From positions 1 to 37,445 of the forward strand of contig CAJWGN010000018.1 in the NCBI GenBank assembly GCA_913031035.1: a stretch of 37,445 nt of DNA, read 5' to 3'. This DNA comes from an uncultured Gammaproteobacteria bacterium. Lineage in GTDB: Bacteria; Pseudomonadota; Gammaproteobacteria; Pseudomonadales; Pseudohongiellaceae. The notes below the pieces were generated by a model, which was not told the DNA's origin, did no database searches, and saw nothing but the letters and a program-made list of their open reading frames with translations. Position numbers and translations under genes: made by a program. The stretch's first letter is position 1. Every line of letters starts with the position of its first letter. This document shows positions 1-7,859 of the stretch, piece after piece.

Positions 1-45
1 TATGCTGACTTGGTAGAGGCTACAGCAAGGCGCTTAGGTCAGTAG
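1..45 (+). CDS. C-terminal end of an unidentified gene (partial)
   Basis: The first frame is open from base 1 and ends in TAG at 43-45, giving the tail YADLVEATARRLGQ. This looks like the last 14 residues of a protein that begins outside the window. The basic, helical end is compatible with many families, so I do not name one. It converges with the aminopeptidase-like gene that ends at 75, and the 29 bases between them hold a short direct repeat (tattccgcca twice, about 64-84) but no clear terminator. Confidence 0.5.
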   Translation, partial: YADLVEATARRLGQ

Positions 46-74
46 CTGGGCAGGTATCGACTTATTCCGCCACT

Positions 75-1127
75 TTATTCCGCCAACAAGGCAAGCTCAG
101 CCGCATCCAGCTTGCTTAAAGCTTCTACCCGCCGGTAGAAGCTTTCTAGATCGCCAGCAACTGCATTTAGTTCATCATTAAAAAATGGCACAAGATCATT
201 ATAGGCACTCACGGTAGATAGCTGAGCATTGTTAAGAGATTTTGAAAACCAGCTATCATAGCCGGCATATCCTTCCCATGATATTTTCAAAGAAACATAG
301 TCCTCTCTAAGCCCTTCTTGGAGGATAGATTTTTCTAACCGCATTTTCCCTTTGGATAACTCAGACTCATATAATTCAGAAAACTTTTCCTGAGAATCAG
401 CTACTAAACTAACGAACTGATTCTGTCTTTCTCTATCTAGATCAACGCGGAGCAATAACTCAGGGTCACCATAAAGAGCCAGCCAACGCCGAAGTCCCTC
501 TCTTTCAACCGTGCTCGCAAAGCTTTCATTAAAAGTAGTGTCACCCGCACGATACACAACTTGATGAGCTAATTCGTGAAAAATTAGACCGGCTAACTGA
601 TAGTCACTGCGCGCAATTACAGTGCTCAACAAGGAGTCATCAAACCATCCAAGAGTAGAGTAAGCATCCACGCCTCCAGTATAGACATCAAGGCCATCGA
701 GCGCCGTTTGCTGGGCAAAATCTAAAGCCCCCGCTTCACTAAAATACCCGCGATAGGCAACGCAGCCCGCGATGGGGTAGCACCAATTGACTGCGGACAC
801 GGAGAATTCGGGTGCTGCAAATACATTCCAGACAACATGCTCACGACCTACATCAACATAGCTGTCATAGTTATTTCCGACCGGCAGCAGTAACTCGGAG
901 TTGGCAAACTCCCGCAATTGGTTTACCAACTCCAACTTCGCCCGCATACTTGAATCCAAATCTCTATTGGCTAAAAGCTGATCAATAGATTGGCCGGATG
1001 TGACTATAGCCAAGTGACCACGGGCAGCTTGGGTGTAATAACCCACCGTCTCACAGGAAATCAAAGCAAGTGAGAGTACAAGAAACAATCCTGCTTTGGC
1101 TGCGTGACTAGACCATCTGGCATTCAT
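75..1127 (-). CDS. Predicted zinc aminopeptidase, lipoprotein (COG4324 family)
   Basis: The protein has the zinc-peptidase motif HELAHQ near the middle, followed about 15 residues later by FNESFA, which can supply the glutamate zinc ligand of a gluzincin-like site. The surrounding text (VVWNVFAAPEFSV, CVAYRGYFSE, GGVDAYSTLGWFDD) matches what I recall of the COG4324 'predicted aminopeptidase' family; the substrate is not established. Counting from the start chosen here, the N-terminus has a basic stretch, a hydrophobic core and a lipobox ending LISC with Cys25, so it is probably an envelope lipoprotein. The frame stays open to an ATG at 1175, but that would overlap the gene upstream. ATG at 1127 has GGGGA about six bases before it and gives a normal signal length; ATG at 1139 is the alternative. 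The gene follows yjbQ and the cyclotransferase on the same strand and may be their third cistron. Confidence 0.82.
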   Translation of the reverse strand: MNARWSSHAAKAGLFLVLSLALISCETVGYYTQAARGHLAIVTSGQSIDQLLANRDLDSSMRAKLELVNQLREFANSELLLPVGNNYDSYVDVGREHVVWNVFAAPEFSVSAVNWCYPIAGCVAYRGYFSEAGALDFAQQTALDGLDVYTGGVDAYSTLGWFDDSLLSTVIARSDYQLAGLIFHELAHQVVYRAGDTTFNESFASTVEREGLRRWLALYGDPELLLRVDLDRERQNQFVSLVADSQEKFSELYESELSKGKMRLEKSILQEGLREDYVSLKISWEGYAGYDSWFSKSLNNAQLSTVSAYNDLVPFFNDELNAVAGDLESFYRRVEALSKLDAAELALLAE

Positions 1128-1140
1128 TGCATTCCCCATG

Positions 1141-1548
1141 CTAGGCAGCCACTGCATCGCGTGGCCCCGCTGCATCTCTATGCTCCCTTAGAACCGATTC
1201 CTGCCATGCAACAAGCACTAACTTTCCGTTGTGGATAGGCACAGATAGAGAGGAGCCTAGAAAACTCGATTTGATATGTGCGGGTATATCGCCCACCCCT
1301 TTATAAATATGCTCGTAATAACTGGCGCTTTCTGGCACAAGCACATTGGAGTGAGACTCAAAATCTCTACGTACTGAAGCATCGGCATTCTCGTTTAGAC
1401 TTAGAGAAGCCGAGAGATGTTGAAGAAAGAAGTGAGTTAGGCCCGTTTTGATTTTTTTTAACTCTAAGAAACTGGAAAGTACTTCATCGGTAATCAAATG
1501 GAAACCGCAAGATTTTTCCGTTGACGTTATCTGCCGCTGCAACCACAT
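1141..1548 (-). CDS. yjbQ: YjbQ family protein (UPF0047)
   Basis: This 135-residue protein has the YjbQ/UPF0047 signature: FHLITDEV near the start, LTHFFLQHLSASLSLNENAD in the middle, the conserved HIYKGVGDIPAHIKSS segment and a C-terminal LVAWQESVLREHRD. Members form small trimers, and E. coli YjbQ has weak thiamine phosphate synthase activity; the physiological role is unclear. The histidines of FFLQHLS, DIPAHIK and REHRD are all present. After REHRD the usual 'GPR plus hydrophobic strand' ending is replaced by the short tail AAGPRDAVAA, so the last beta strand looks clipped. It begins three bases after the stop of the cyclotransferase gene, which argues for co-transcription. Confidence 0.85.
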   Translation of the reverse strand: MWLQRQITSTEKSCGFHLITDEVLSSFLELKKIKTGLTHFFLQHLSASLSLNENADASVRRDFESHSNVLVPESASYYEHIYKGVGDIPAHIKSSFLGSSLSVPIHNGKLVLVAWQESVLREHRDAAGPRDAVAA

Positions 1549-1551
1549 GAG

Positions 1552-2358
1552 CTATGGTTTTACCAAAGTGATCTCGAATAAATTTGACCAGTTCTTTCCG
1601 GTGACAAAAAGTCTTTGTCCAGAGGCATCCCACGCGATACCGTTTAAAACAGCGCCATTAACATCACCGCCGAGTGATGTCTTTTCTGACAATCCTGCAA
1701 GATCAACAAAAGAGTTGACCACGCCAGTTGCGGGGTCGATTCGGACAATAAAATCGGTTTGCCAGACGTTAGCCCAAACCTCTCCACTGATATATTCAAG
1801 CTCATTAAGATAATTGATCGGATTACCATTCAGAGTTACAGCAACCTTTCGCTTTAGGGCAAAGGTTTCAGCATCCATAAACTGAAGTGTTGCTGTGCCG
1901 TCACTGAGAATAAGATCTTCGCCATCGTAGGCCAAACCCCAGCCCTCAGTTGCATTGTAATGGCTACCTATAGACTCCAACGTGTTTTTGTCATAAACAA
2001 AGACAATATTACCTTGCCAAGTTAACTGGAAAACTTTATCTCCAACAATTTCCACGCCTTCTCCAAAATAACGGCGGCTCAAAGGCGTCGACATCAAGAC
2101 CTCGCCATCCTCGATATTGATTTTACTCAACGAGGACTTTCCGCGCTCTCCAGTTCCCTCGAACAGGAAGCCTTCGTGGTAAATTAAACCTTGGGTAAAC
2201 GAATTAATATTGTGGGGATACGTATTCACTATCTCATAGCCATAGCGCGCGATGGCATCCTGAGAATAGGCTATAGGCCCTAGGCTCAGCCCGATGAGAG
2301 CGAAGGCAAGAGCCGCAATCGTTAAGAACGACTTGGACATCGTTAGAATCATTTTCAT
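1552..2358 (-). CDS. Glutaminyl-peptide cyclotransferase, secreted (plant/bacterial type)
   Basis: The 268-residue product matches the beta-propeller glutamine cyclotransferase family (COG3823), which turns N-terminal glutamine of peptides into pyroglutamate. Visible landmarks are the opening strand YEIVNTYPHNINSFTQGL, then FLFEGTGERGKSSL, VFQLTWQGN, GWGLAYDGEDLILSDGTATL, LNELEYISGEVWANVW and, near the end, LNGIAWDASGQRLFVTGKNW. Those phrases recur in the family. The N-terminus has a hydrophobic signal sequence ending around AYSQ, so the enzyme should be exported to the periplasm. Either ATG at 2358 or the one six codons later could start it; neither has a strong ribosome site. It is the first gene of the minus-strand trio and diverges from the HIT gene across 135 bases. 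Confidence 0.88.
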   Translation of the reverse strand: MKMILTMSKSFLTIAALAFALIGLSLGPIAYSQDAIARYGYEIVNTYPHNINSFTQGLIYHEGFLFEGTGERGKSSLSKINIEDGEVLMSTPLSRRYFGEGVEIVGDKVFQLTWQGNIVFVYDKNTLESIGSHYNATEGWGLAYDGEDLILSDGTATLQFMDAETFALKRKVAVTLNGNPINYLNELEYISGEVWANVWQTDFIVRIDPATGVVNSFVDLAGLSEKTSLGGDVNGAVLNGIAWDASGQRLFVTGKNWSNLFEITLVKP

Positions 2359-2493
2359 AATGCTGCTTTAAACTTGATGCTGCTTTAGAATACGCCTATC
2401 TTAAACTGTTATGGGTGCATTGTGACAGCTCGGCATTACGCTTACGCCCAAAATTAAACCCATACTTGCACACCTACTTACGAGGAGAGCTTC

Positions 2494-2841
2494 ATGGCCA
2501 GCGATTGTTTATTCTGCAAAATTATTGCCGGGGATATCCCGTCTAACGAAGTATATTCAGACGATGACGTCTACGCTTTTTATGATATCAATCCAGCCAC
2601 GCCAACTCATGTTCTAATAATTCCCAAAAAACACCTTACCGATATCAATGAGGCAAACCTCGAAGACACTGCCTTACTGGGGAAGTTATTGCTTAAAGCT
2701 AATGAAATAGCAGCATCTCTGGGGTTAACCCAAGACGGCTTCCGCTATGTTATTAATACTGGAAAAAATGGCGGACAAACAGTATTTCATTTGCACCTAC
2801 ATATCCTCGGCGGTCGAGCTTTGGGCTGGCCGCCAGGCTAG
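2494..2841 (+). CDS. hinT: HIT family purine nucleoside phosphoramidase (HinT-like)
   Basis: At 115 residues the protein has the standard length and fold markers of HinT: CLFCKIIAGDIPSN at the start, a DINPATPTHVLIIPKKH strand, and the catalytic histidine triad HLHLHILGGR near the C-terminus. HinT hydrolyses AMP-linked phosphoramidates and lysyl-AMP-type adducts in the cytoplasm. The two CxxC cysteines at the N-terminus resemble the zinc site of HIT relatives. A good ribosome site (GGAG) lies six bases before the ATG. It diverges from the cyclotransferase gene and converges with mtnA, whose stop is only ten bases away. Confidence 0.95.
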   Translation: MASDCLFCKIIAGDIPSNEVYSDDDVYAFYDINPATPTHVLIIPKKHLTDINEANLEDTALLGKLLLKANEIAASLGLTQDGFRYVINTGKNGGQTVFHLHLHILGGRALGWPPG

Positions 2842-2851
2842 CCGGCTTGCG

Positions 2852-3937
2852 TTAAGCCTCGCTTTCCAGTCCCGCTAGCTCAGCCTCGTTTGCAGCACAC
2901 ATTCCTCTTTCGGTTATGATACCTGTGATCAGGCGTGCAGGTGTTACATCAAAGCCGACATTATGGACGTTGACGTTGGCTGGGGTGAGCCGGATCGTTT
3001 CTACTAATCCTTTATCAGATAGACCACTGAGGTGAGTCACTTCGTCGGCAGACCTTACCTCTATAGGGATCTCAGCAATACCATCTCGCATCAAAAAGTC
3101 GATACTCGAAATAGGTAGCGCCGCGTAAAATGGTATGTCGTTATCAAAGGCAGCCAAGGCCTTGAGGTAGGTGCCTATTTTGTTGCAAACATCGCCTGTT
3201 TTTGTACATCGATCACTCCCCACAACACAAACATCCACTTTCCCATGCTGCATAAGATGACCGCCGACGTTATCAACAACTAGGGTGTGGTCAATTCCAT
3301 GCTTGCCTAATTCCCAACAAGTCAGAGACGCACCTTGGTTTCTAGGCCGAGTTTCATCAACCCAAACATGCAACGGCACACCCAAGTCATTGGCTTTATA
3401 AATCACAGCAAGTGCAGTCCCCCAGTCAACCGTGGCCAGCCAGCCAGCATTGCAGTGGGTAAGCACGTTCAAAGGCTCTGGGCTTCCCTTTGATTCCCAA
3501 AGAGACCTTAGCAGGAGAGCACCATGGTCGCCGATAGATTCGCAAACTTGCCGGTCCTGCTGCTCTAGTTCGCGAGCGGTGGCCAGCGCTACTCCCGCCA
3601 AGCGCTTACTATCAACTCCCTGACAATTAGCGTCCATGCGCTCTAAGGCCCACTTTAGGTTCACCGCTGTCGGTCGCGTCTTTAATAGCGCATCGCGAGC
3701 ATCTAAGTAACTTGCAGGATCCGACTTTAAAGCGAGATACAGTCCATAGGCCGCGGTAATACCTATTAGCGGCGCGCCTCTAACCTGCATCGATAATATT
3801 GCATGACAGGTCGAATCGAGACTATTCAATTCTAAAATAACAAATTCATGAGGAAGTTTGGTTTGATCAATGCAGCGGACACAGTCGCTCAGTTCGTCAT
3901 ACCAAATGCTTTGATAATGCTGACCATCTACATTCAC
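2852..3937 (-). CDS. mtnA: S-methyl-5-thioribose-1-phosphate isomerase
   Basis: The 361-residue protein belongs to the MtnA/eIF2B-like aldose-ketose isomerases that convert 5-methylthioribose-1-phosphate to the ribulose form. Visible landmarks are MQVRGAPLIGITAAYG near residue 50, the catalytic cysteine in LTHCNAG, TRPRNQGASLT, and the catalytic aspartate in GSDRCTKTGDVCNKIGTY. The C-terminal half keeps FYAALPISSID and the family ending with NVGFDVTP and ITERG. It lies 21 bases downstream of an aldolase-dehydrogenase fusion, and no mtnB, mtnC or mtnD is nearby. That context suggests the ketose phosphate is cleaved by an aldolase instead of entering the methionine cycle. A closely related activity on 5-deoxyribose-1-phosphate is also possible. 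Confidence 0.93.
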   Translation of the reverse strand: MNVDGQHYQSIWYDELSDCVRCIDQTKLPHEFVILELNSLDSTCHAILSMQVRGAPLIGITAAYGLYLALKSDPASYLDARDALLKTRPTAVNLKWALERMDANCQGVDSKRLAGVALATARELEQQDRQVCESIGDHGALLLRSLWESKGSPEPLNVLTHCNAGWLATVDWGTALAVIYKANDLGVPLHVWVDETRPRNQGASLTCWELGKHGIDHTLVVDNVGGHLMQHGKVDVCVVGSDRCTKTGDVCNKIGTYLKALAAFDNDIPFYAALPISSIDFLMRDGIAEIPIEVRSADEVTHLSGLSDKGLVETIRLTPANVNVHNVGFDVTPARLITGIITERGMCAANEAELAGLESEA

Positions 3938-3958
3938 GTGGAAGTCCCTAACAAATTA

Positions 3959-5932
3959 TTAGATAACACGGTCGTTACCACCATCCACGGCTATCTGCGC
4001 ACCGGTGGTCTTTGAAAAATCGACTCCTAAAAACCTAACTGCTGCTGCGGCAACATCCGCAGAACTTATCCGTGTTTTTAATACGTTGTTGGCTTTGTAC
4101 TCTTCAATGCTAAGCCCATAGTGTGAAGCGCGCTTAGCAAGCACTTCCTGGCTCCAAATAGCAGTGTCATAAACTCCATTTGGGTGCAGAGTGTTCACTC
4201 TAATCCCGAACTCACCCAGTTCAAGCGCGGCCACTCTGGCAAGCTGAGTGAGCCCAGCTTTTGCAACCGAATAGGCCGCCGCCCCAGGACCTGGTGCCGG
4301 CACATTTTTAGAACCTATGATTACAACCGAAGGGTCGAAACCCGCTTTCAAAAAGGGAATGCAACTCTTCAATAACTGCATATGAGAGCTTAGGTTGACC
4401 GCAATAGATAGATCCCAATTATCTTTCTCCATATCCTCTAACAAACAGCTGGAAGGAAAGACTCCAGCATTGCTCACCAGCATGTCGATCCCGCCAAATT
4501 CAATCACCCCTCGCAAAAGCGCGCTGGCAACTGATGCTTGCTCCGTCACGTCGCACTGAATTGCCAAGAAAGAGGCAGAACTGACATCTGCAAAACCATC
4601 CATAATATCCAAGCCTAGAACTACACAGCCTTCACTTATTAGCTTTTCCGCAGTTGCCTTGCCTATGCCGGAACCTGCACCGGTGACTACCGCCACTTTG
4701 CCCTCAAATGCTAAAGTGGCTTTGGAGGATGTTAATTTAGCTTGTTCTAACTCCCAATACTCAACATCAAATAAGTCTTGCTGGGGAAGGGTCTGCCAGC
4801 CACCGAGCGCTTCAGCTTGCTGAATCGCAGCAATGGTATGAGCGGTTATATCTTTTATAATTTGAACACGTTTTAGGCTACTTCCAAAGTAGAGCACTCC
4901 CTTCCCCTTCCAAACGCCGTACCGTGGCATCAAGTCTAGGCATTGGTGATTAGCTAGGGAGAATTTTTCAAAATAAGTTCTATAACCATCAGAAAAATTT
5001 TGCAGTTCCAACAACAAATCATCGTCAAAAATTGCGGCGAAAGCCTTTCCATGAATTGTATGGTCCGGCGTAAGTGGCCCTCGCGTAGCCAAATCGGAAG
5101 AATTAGTTAATCCAGCAAAACCAGAGGACTCGGCACTAGCATCCATGTGGACCAGGCAAGGCTTGCCCAATAAATCACCTGCAGCACGGCGCAACGCACT
5201 AATCGCGATGGCATCATCTGCACTGGGTTCATAGTTAGATTTTGCTATTGTGCTGGGCGTAGTCCTACTCCCAAGATAGTCTTCGGCCTTATTGACCAGT
5301 TCAATCATGGTGTCATAGCTGGTTTTGGCATCCTCGTGAAAGGTAAATATGCCATGATTGAGCAGAACAATACCCCGAAGCCTTTCCCAATCCAGCCCTT
5401 GCGTTGCCTCAGCTACCTGCTTTGCCAAAACAAAACCTGGCATTATATAAGGCAAAATCAAGACTTCATCACCATAAATTGATGCAAGCAATTCCTCGCC
5501 GTTAGGCGAATTACTAATCCCAACCACTGCGTCAGCATGAGTATGATCAACAAAAGTGTGCGGAATCAGTGCATGAAGTATGGCTTCAACCGATGGAGTT
5601 GGGGCTGCAGGGTCCAGCAAAGCTAAACGCAGATGCTTCATCATGTCGCTATCACTTAACGAATCCAGCTGCCCGAGTCGAGTTAGGTAATCCAACTGCA
5701 CCGGCGGAAAGCCCGGTTCCTCAATTGTGCGAAGGTCCCACCCTGATCCTTTCACAAATAAAACTTCCTGGACTTCGCCAAAAACATTTTCAAGAGAGCC
5801 CTTAACGGAGGTATTGCCACCACCATGGAGAACAAGGTTGGGGTCCGCCCCTAAAAGCCTGGAGCTATACGCTCGCAATGCGACGGGGTTTAAACACAGT
5901 GCTGCATTTTCGTTATTCCATCGATTCTTCAT
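3959..5932 (-). CDS. Bifunctional class II aldolase / short-chain dehydrogenase
   Basis: This 657-residue protein fuses two enzymes. Residues 1 to about 390 are a class II aldolase: LHGGGNTSVK binds the phosphate, HTHADAVVG gives two zinc histidines, and LLNHGIFTF gives the third. After a linker, residues about 405-655 form a Rossmann short-chain dehydrogenase with VVTGAGSGIGKA, the NAG motif (VSNAGVF), a serine in IIGSKN and the catalytic YSVAK. The fusion resembles the rhamnulose-phosphate aldolase/lactaldehyde dehydrogenase type (TIGR02632-like). No rhamnose gene is near, but mtnA follows at once. I therefore infer cleavage of 5-methylthioribulose-1-phosphate (or 5-deoxyribulose-1-phosphate) to DHAP plus an aldehyde, which the second domain then reduces or oxidises. 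The ATG has only a weak ribosome site. A rhamnulose role cannot be excluded from sequence alone. Confidence 0.9.
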   Translation of the reverse strand: MKNRWNNENAALCLNPVALRAYSSRLLGADPNLVLHGGGNTSVKGSLENVFGEVQEVLFVKGSGWDLRTIEEPGFPPVQLDYLTRLGQLDSLSDSDMMKHLRLALLDPAAPTPSVEAILHALIPHTFVDHTHADAVVGISNSPNGEELLASIYGDEVLILPYIMPGFVLAKQVAEATQGLDWERLRGIVLLNHGIFTFHEDAKTSYDTMIELVNKAEDYLGSRTTPSTIAKSNYEPSADDAIAISALRRAAGDLLGKPCLVHMDASAESSGFAGLTNSSDLATRGPLTPDHTIHGKAFAAIFDDDLLLELQNFSDGYRTYFEKFSLANHQCLDLMPRYGVWKGKGVLYFGSSLKRVQIIKDITAHTIAAIQQAEALGGWQTLPQQDLFDVEYWELEQAKLTSSKATLAFEGKVAVVTGAGSGIGKATAEKLISEGCVVLGLDIMDGFADVSSASFLAIQCDVTEQASVASALLRGVIEFGGIDMLVSNAGVFPSSCLLEDMEKDNWDLSIAVNLSSHMQLLKSCIPFLKAGFDPSVVIIGSKNVPAPGPGAAAYSVAKAGLTQLARVAALELGEFGIRVNTLHPNGVYDTAIWSQEVLAKRASHYGLSIEEYKANNVLKTRISSADVAAAAVRFLGVDFSKTTGAQIAVDGGNDRVI

Positions 5933-6008
5933 TATGATTTCGTTTGGAGTTTGGGCGATTAAGGGGACTTGAGATAAATTCTGCTTAAGACAGCCGATTG
6001 GCAGCCAA

Positions 6009-6044
6009 TAAAAAACGCACCGACTTTCGAGGGTGCGTTTTTTT
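6009..6044 (-). terminator. Rho-independent terminator downstream of exbD
   Basis: A near-perfect inverted repeat, aaaaaacgcacc at 6010-6021 and ggtgcgtttttt at 6032-6043, encloses a 10-base loop. It has A-rich and T-rich flanks on either side, so it can end transcription in both directions. It lies just after the exbD stop and before the aldolase gene, separating the two minus-strand units. Confidence 0.88.
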
Positions 6045-6059
6045 CAATCTGAGAATTAA

Positions 6060-6476
6060 TCAGGGTTCGACAATTGAGATGTTAGTCATCCCTGCCTGTC
6101 TTGCAGCATCCATAATCATAACCAATGCATTCACTTCCGATGCTGGGTTAGGCTGAATGATTACTGATGCGGCCGGATTCTCTGCTTTCAGCTGATCGAT
6201 GTTAGACCGAATCTGAGTTGCAATAATAGGCCGGGGATTACCATTGAGAATGATCGCATTATTGGCGTCGATCTCGAATAGGATATTTTTCTTTTCATCA
6301 TCTTCTGGTGGTGGTGGCTGGTCGTTATTGTCACTACTCGCCGCGCTAATCGTGGTCTCTGATAAGAAGGTCGCTGTTACTACAAAAAAGATCAGTAATA
6401 TAAAAACCACATCCAGCATCGGTGTTAAGTCAATTTTCGCGTCGTCTTCGCTACGCTTTCCAGATATTTTCTTCAT
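6060..6476 (-). CDS. exbD: ExbD/TolR family proton-channel subunit
   Basis: The 138-residue product has the classic ExbD/TolR layout. A short basic cytoplasmic start is followed by the single membrane helix beginning IDLTPMLDVVFILLIFFVV, whose aspartate (LDVVF) is the proton-carrying residue. A proline-rich acidic linker (QPPPPEDDEKK) leads to a periplasmic domain ending AARQAGMTNISIVEP. Such subunits work with ExbB/TolQ in the inner membrane to energise TonB or TolA. No exbB, tonB or second exbD lies nearby, so it is an orphan here and must pair with an ExbB encoded elsewhere. It has its own likely promoter (6623-6651) and terminator, which supports a stand-alone gene. Ribosome site AAGG is seven bases before the ATG. 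Confidence 0.9.
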   Translation of the reverse strand: MKKISGKRSEDDAKIDLTPMLDVVFILLIFFVVTATFLSETTISAASSDNNDQPPPPEDDEKKNILFEIDANNAIILNGNPRPIIATQIRSNIDQLKAENPAASVIIQPNPASEVNALVMIMDAARQAGMTNISIVEP

Positions 6477-6622
6477 TTTTTAGCCTTATCTATGCTTTGA
6501 CTGTACTTTTCAACTAAGTCGATGCCTGAGTTTACGTCGTAATCGCTACGTTGCTATGTGCGCAATGCCCACCAGCTTTGTATGGCTTTTACTGCGCCCT
6601 GTGCAACGACTATATAGCCTTG

Positions 6623-6651
6623 AGTATAAGCAAGCCCCCCTCCAGAAGCAA
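6623..6651 (-). promoter_or_regulatory. Predicted sigma-70 promoter of exbD
   Basis: On the minus strand TTGCTT (6651-6646) is followed after 17 bases by TATACT (6628-6623), about 145 bases before the exbD start. The spacing is ideal and the -10 box is good; the -35 box is moderate. No experimental support. Confidence 0.45.
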
Positions 6652-6687
6652 TACTCCTAGTCCTGACTCGGGATAAGCTTTTCAAGG

Positions 6688-6712
6688 CAAAAAAAAGAGG
6701 CTTGCGCCTCTT
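6688..6712 (-). terminator. Rho-independent terminator downstream of the tetR gene
   Basis: The stem AAGAGGC (6695-6701) and GCCTCTT (6706-6712) has a four-base loop. Read on the minus strand it is followed by a run of eight T, the standard intrinsic terminator form. It lies 50 bases past the TetR stop codon. Confidence 0.88.
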
Positions 6713-6761
6713 CTAGAATACAAAATCAGCCAATTATCAGCTAAGAGTTTGTTTTTTAGTA

Positions 6762-7349
6762 TTATTTTTTCAAAGAGGACACTGTGAAGTTGATCAGTTC
6801 CTGTAATTGCTTGGCATTTTTGCCATCTCGCGAATTCACTCGAATACCGTGGAGGGAATTCAGTAAGACGTCAGCTGCGAACTCAGCAGAAAGGCCCTTC
6901 TTTATTTTGCCATTTTTGTGGGCATCTTTAAGCCGGATAAGGAGGGCTTTGCGAATTGTCGCAAAAGAGCTTCTTACAACCTTTTTAATCTCTTTATCAT
7001 AATTAATGCTTTCACAAAGCGAATTTACCAACAAGCAACCCATACTGCGGTGCTTGTTAGGAACATTAATAACAGCTTCTGTAAAATATGCGGCTATTGC
7101 ATCCCAAGCGGTTAATTTGTCATTCTTAAGAGATGCCGCGATATGCTTATCAGTCACCGTATTGTACTGATCGACACAAGATTTGAAGAAAGTGTCTTTA
7201 TCGCCGAAGGAATTGTAAAGAGTTCCTCTGTTTATTCCCGTGCAATCTAAAAGCTTTTGAACTGAGCTGGCTTCGTAGCCCTCTTTCCAAAATTGCTCCA
7301 TTGCATTTGTTAGTACTTTAGTTTCATCGAATTCAACTGGACGTGCCAT
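6762..7349 (-). CDS. TetR/AcrR family transcriptional regulator
   Basis: The 195-residue protein opens with a typical TetR DNA-binding domain: ARPVEFDETKVLTNAMEQFW, the helix-turn-helix around YEASSVQKLLDCTGINRGTLYNSFGDKDTFF (residues about 26-56), then a helical ligand domain with a GCLLVNSLCE stretch resembling AcrR/NemR-type regulators. The ligand and target cannot be deduced. The gene stands alone, with its own terminator and a long empty region upstream. A 10-base palindrome (7375-7384) just before its start may be its own operator. ATG at 7349 is the natural start because ARPVEFD is a common opening in this group. Confidence 0.9.
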   Translation of the reverse strand: MARPVEFDETKVLTNAMEQFWKEGYEASSVQKLLDCTGINRGTLYNSFGDKDTFFKSCVDQYNTVTDKHIAASLKNDKLTAWDAIAAYFTEAVINVPNKHRSMGCLLVNSLCESINYDKEIKKVVRSSFATIRKALLIRLKDAHKNGKIKKGLSAEFAADVLLNSLHGIRVNSRDGKNAKQLQELINFTVSSLKK

Positions 7350-7374
7350 ATTACTTTCTCATACCGTAGATTGC

Positions 7375-7384
7375 TAAACGTTTA
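7375..7384. promoter_or_regulatory. Possible TetR operator half-sites
   Basis: The perfect palindrome TAAACGTTTA sits 26 bases upstream of the tetR start codon, where an autorepressor would bind. It is short and AT-rich, so chance is possible. Confidence 0.25.
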
Positions 7385-7859
7385 ATATAAATTTGCTTTT
7401 AACTCTAAACTTACTAGACAGCTCGAAAAGTTAGAAATGATACAACTGACAGAGATAAAATCAAACGTGACTAAATTTTGGACGGCACAATTGTATAGTA
7501 AGAAGTGGAGCATTACACCTTCAACACCATAATAATTGGGTTATTATTCAAAAATTCCACTTTGTAAGAATACTATTGTAATAATACATCAACCAAAACC
7601 CCACTTAAAACACCTTCTTGAACGAATGATCTTACGTCGCACCTTTCAAATGCTCGGCACTTTCGGTCGTATCCGACGCATCTTGCGCATCCCACCTGCT
7701 CGTTCATTTTGCGGCTTTCGTTCATTTCATATCAAAAGGATCGTTATATAACGATCTCAAGTGGCGCTATACCGAGGCCAGAACACAAGGTGGAATACGT
7801 TTTCCTTACTTGACCCAGCGCATCAAATCAGCGCTGTCTCCCCATAACCGACTTAATAG
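7385..7859. other. Gene-poor region with an 18-base palindrome
   Basis: I see no convincing gene between tetR and the DUF445 gene. A perfect palindrome GATCGTTATATAACGATC lies at 7739-7756. The only sizeable plus-strand frame (7536-7751) has no ribosome site and runs into the palindrome. A 50-codon minus-strand frame (7573-7725) encodes a cysteine-rich peptide with CARC and two further cysteines but lacks a ribosome site. The left 200 bases are strongly AT-rich, as expected for promoters. Confidence 0.4.

Noticed and set aside
7536-7751. A 71-codon plus-strand frame in the gene-poor region.
   Set aside because: No ribosome site, a composition rich in Arg and Ile typical of a random frame, no recognisable motif, and its end falls inside the palindrome.
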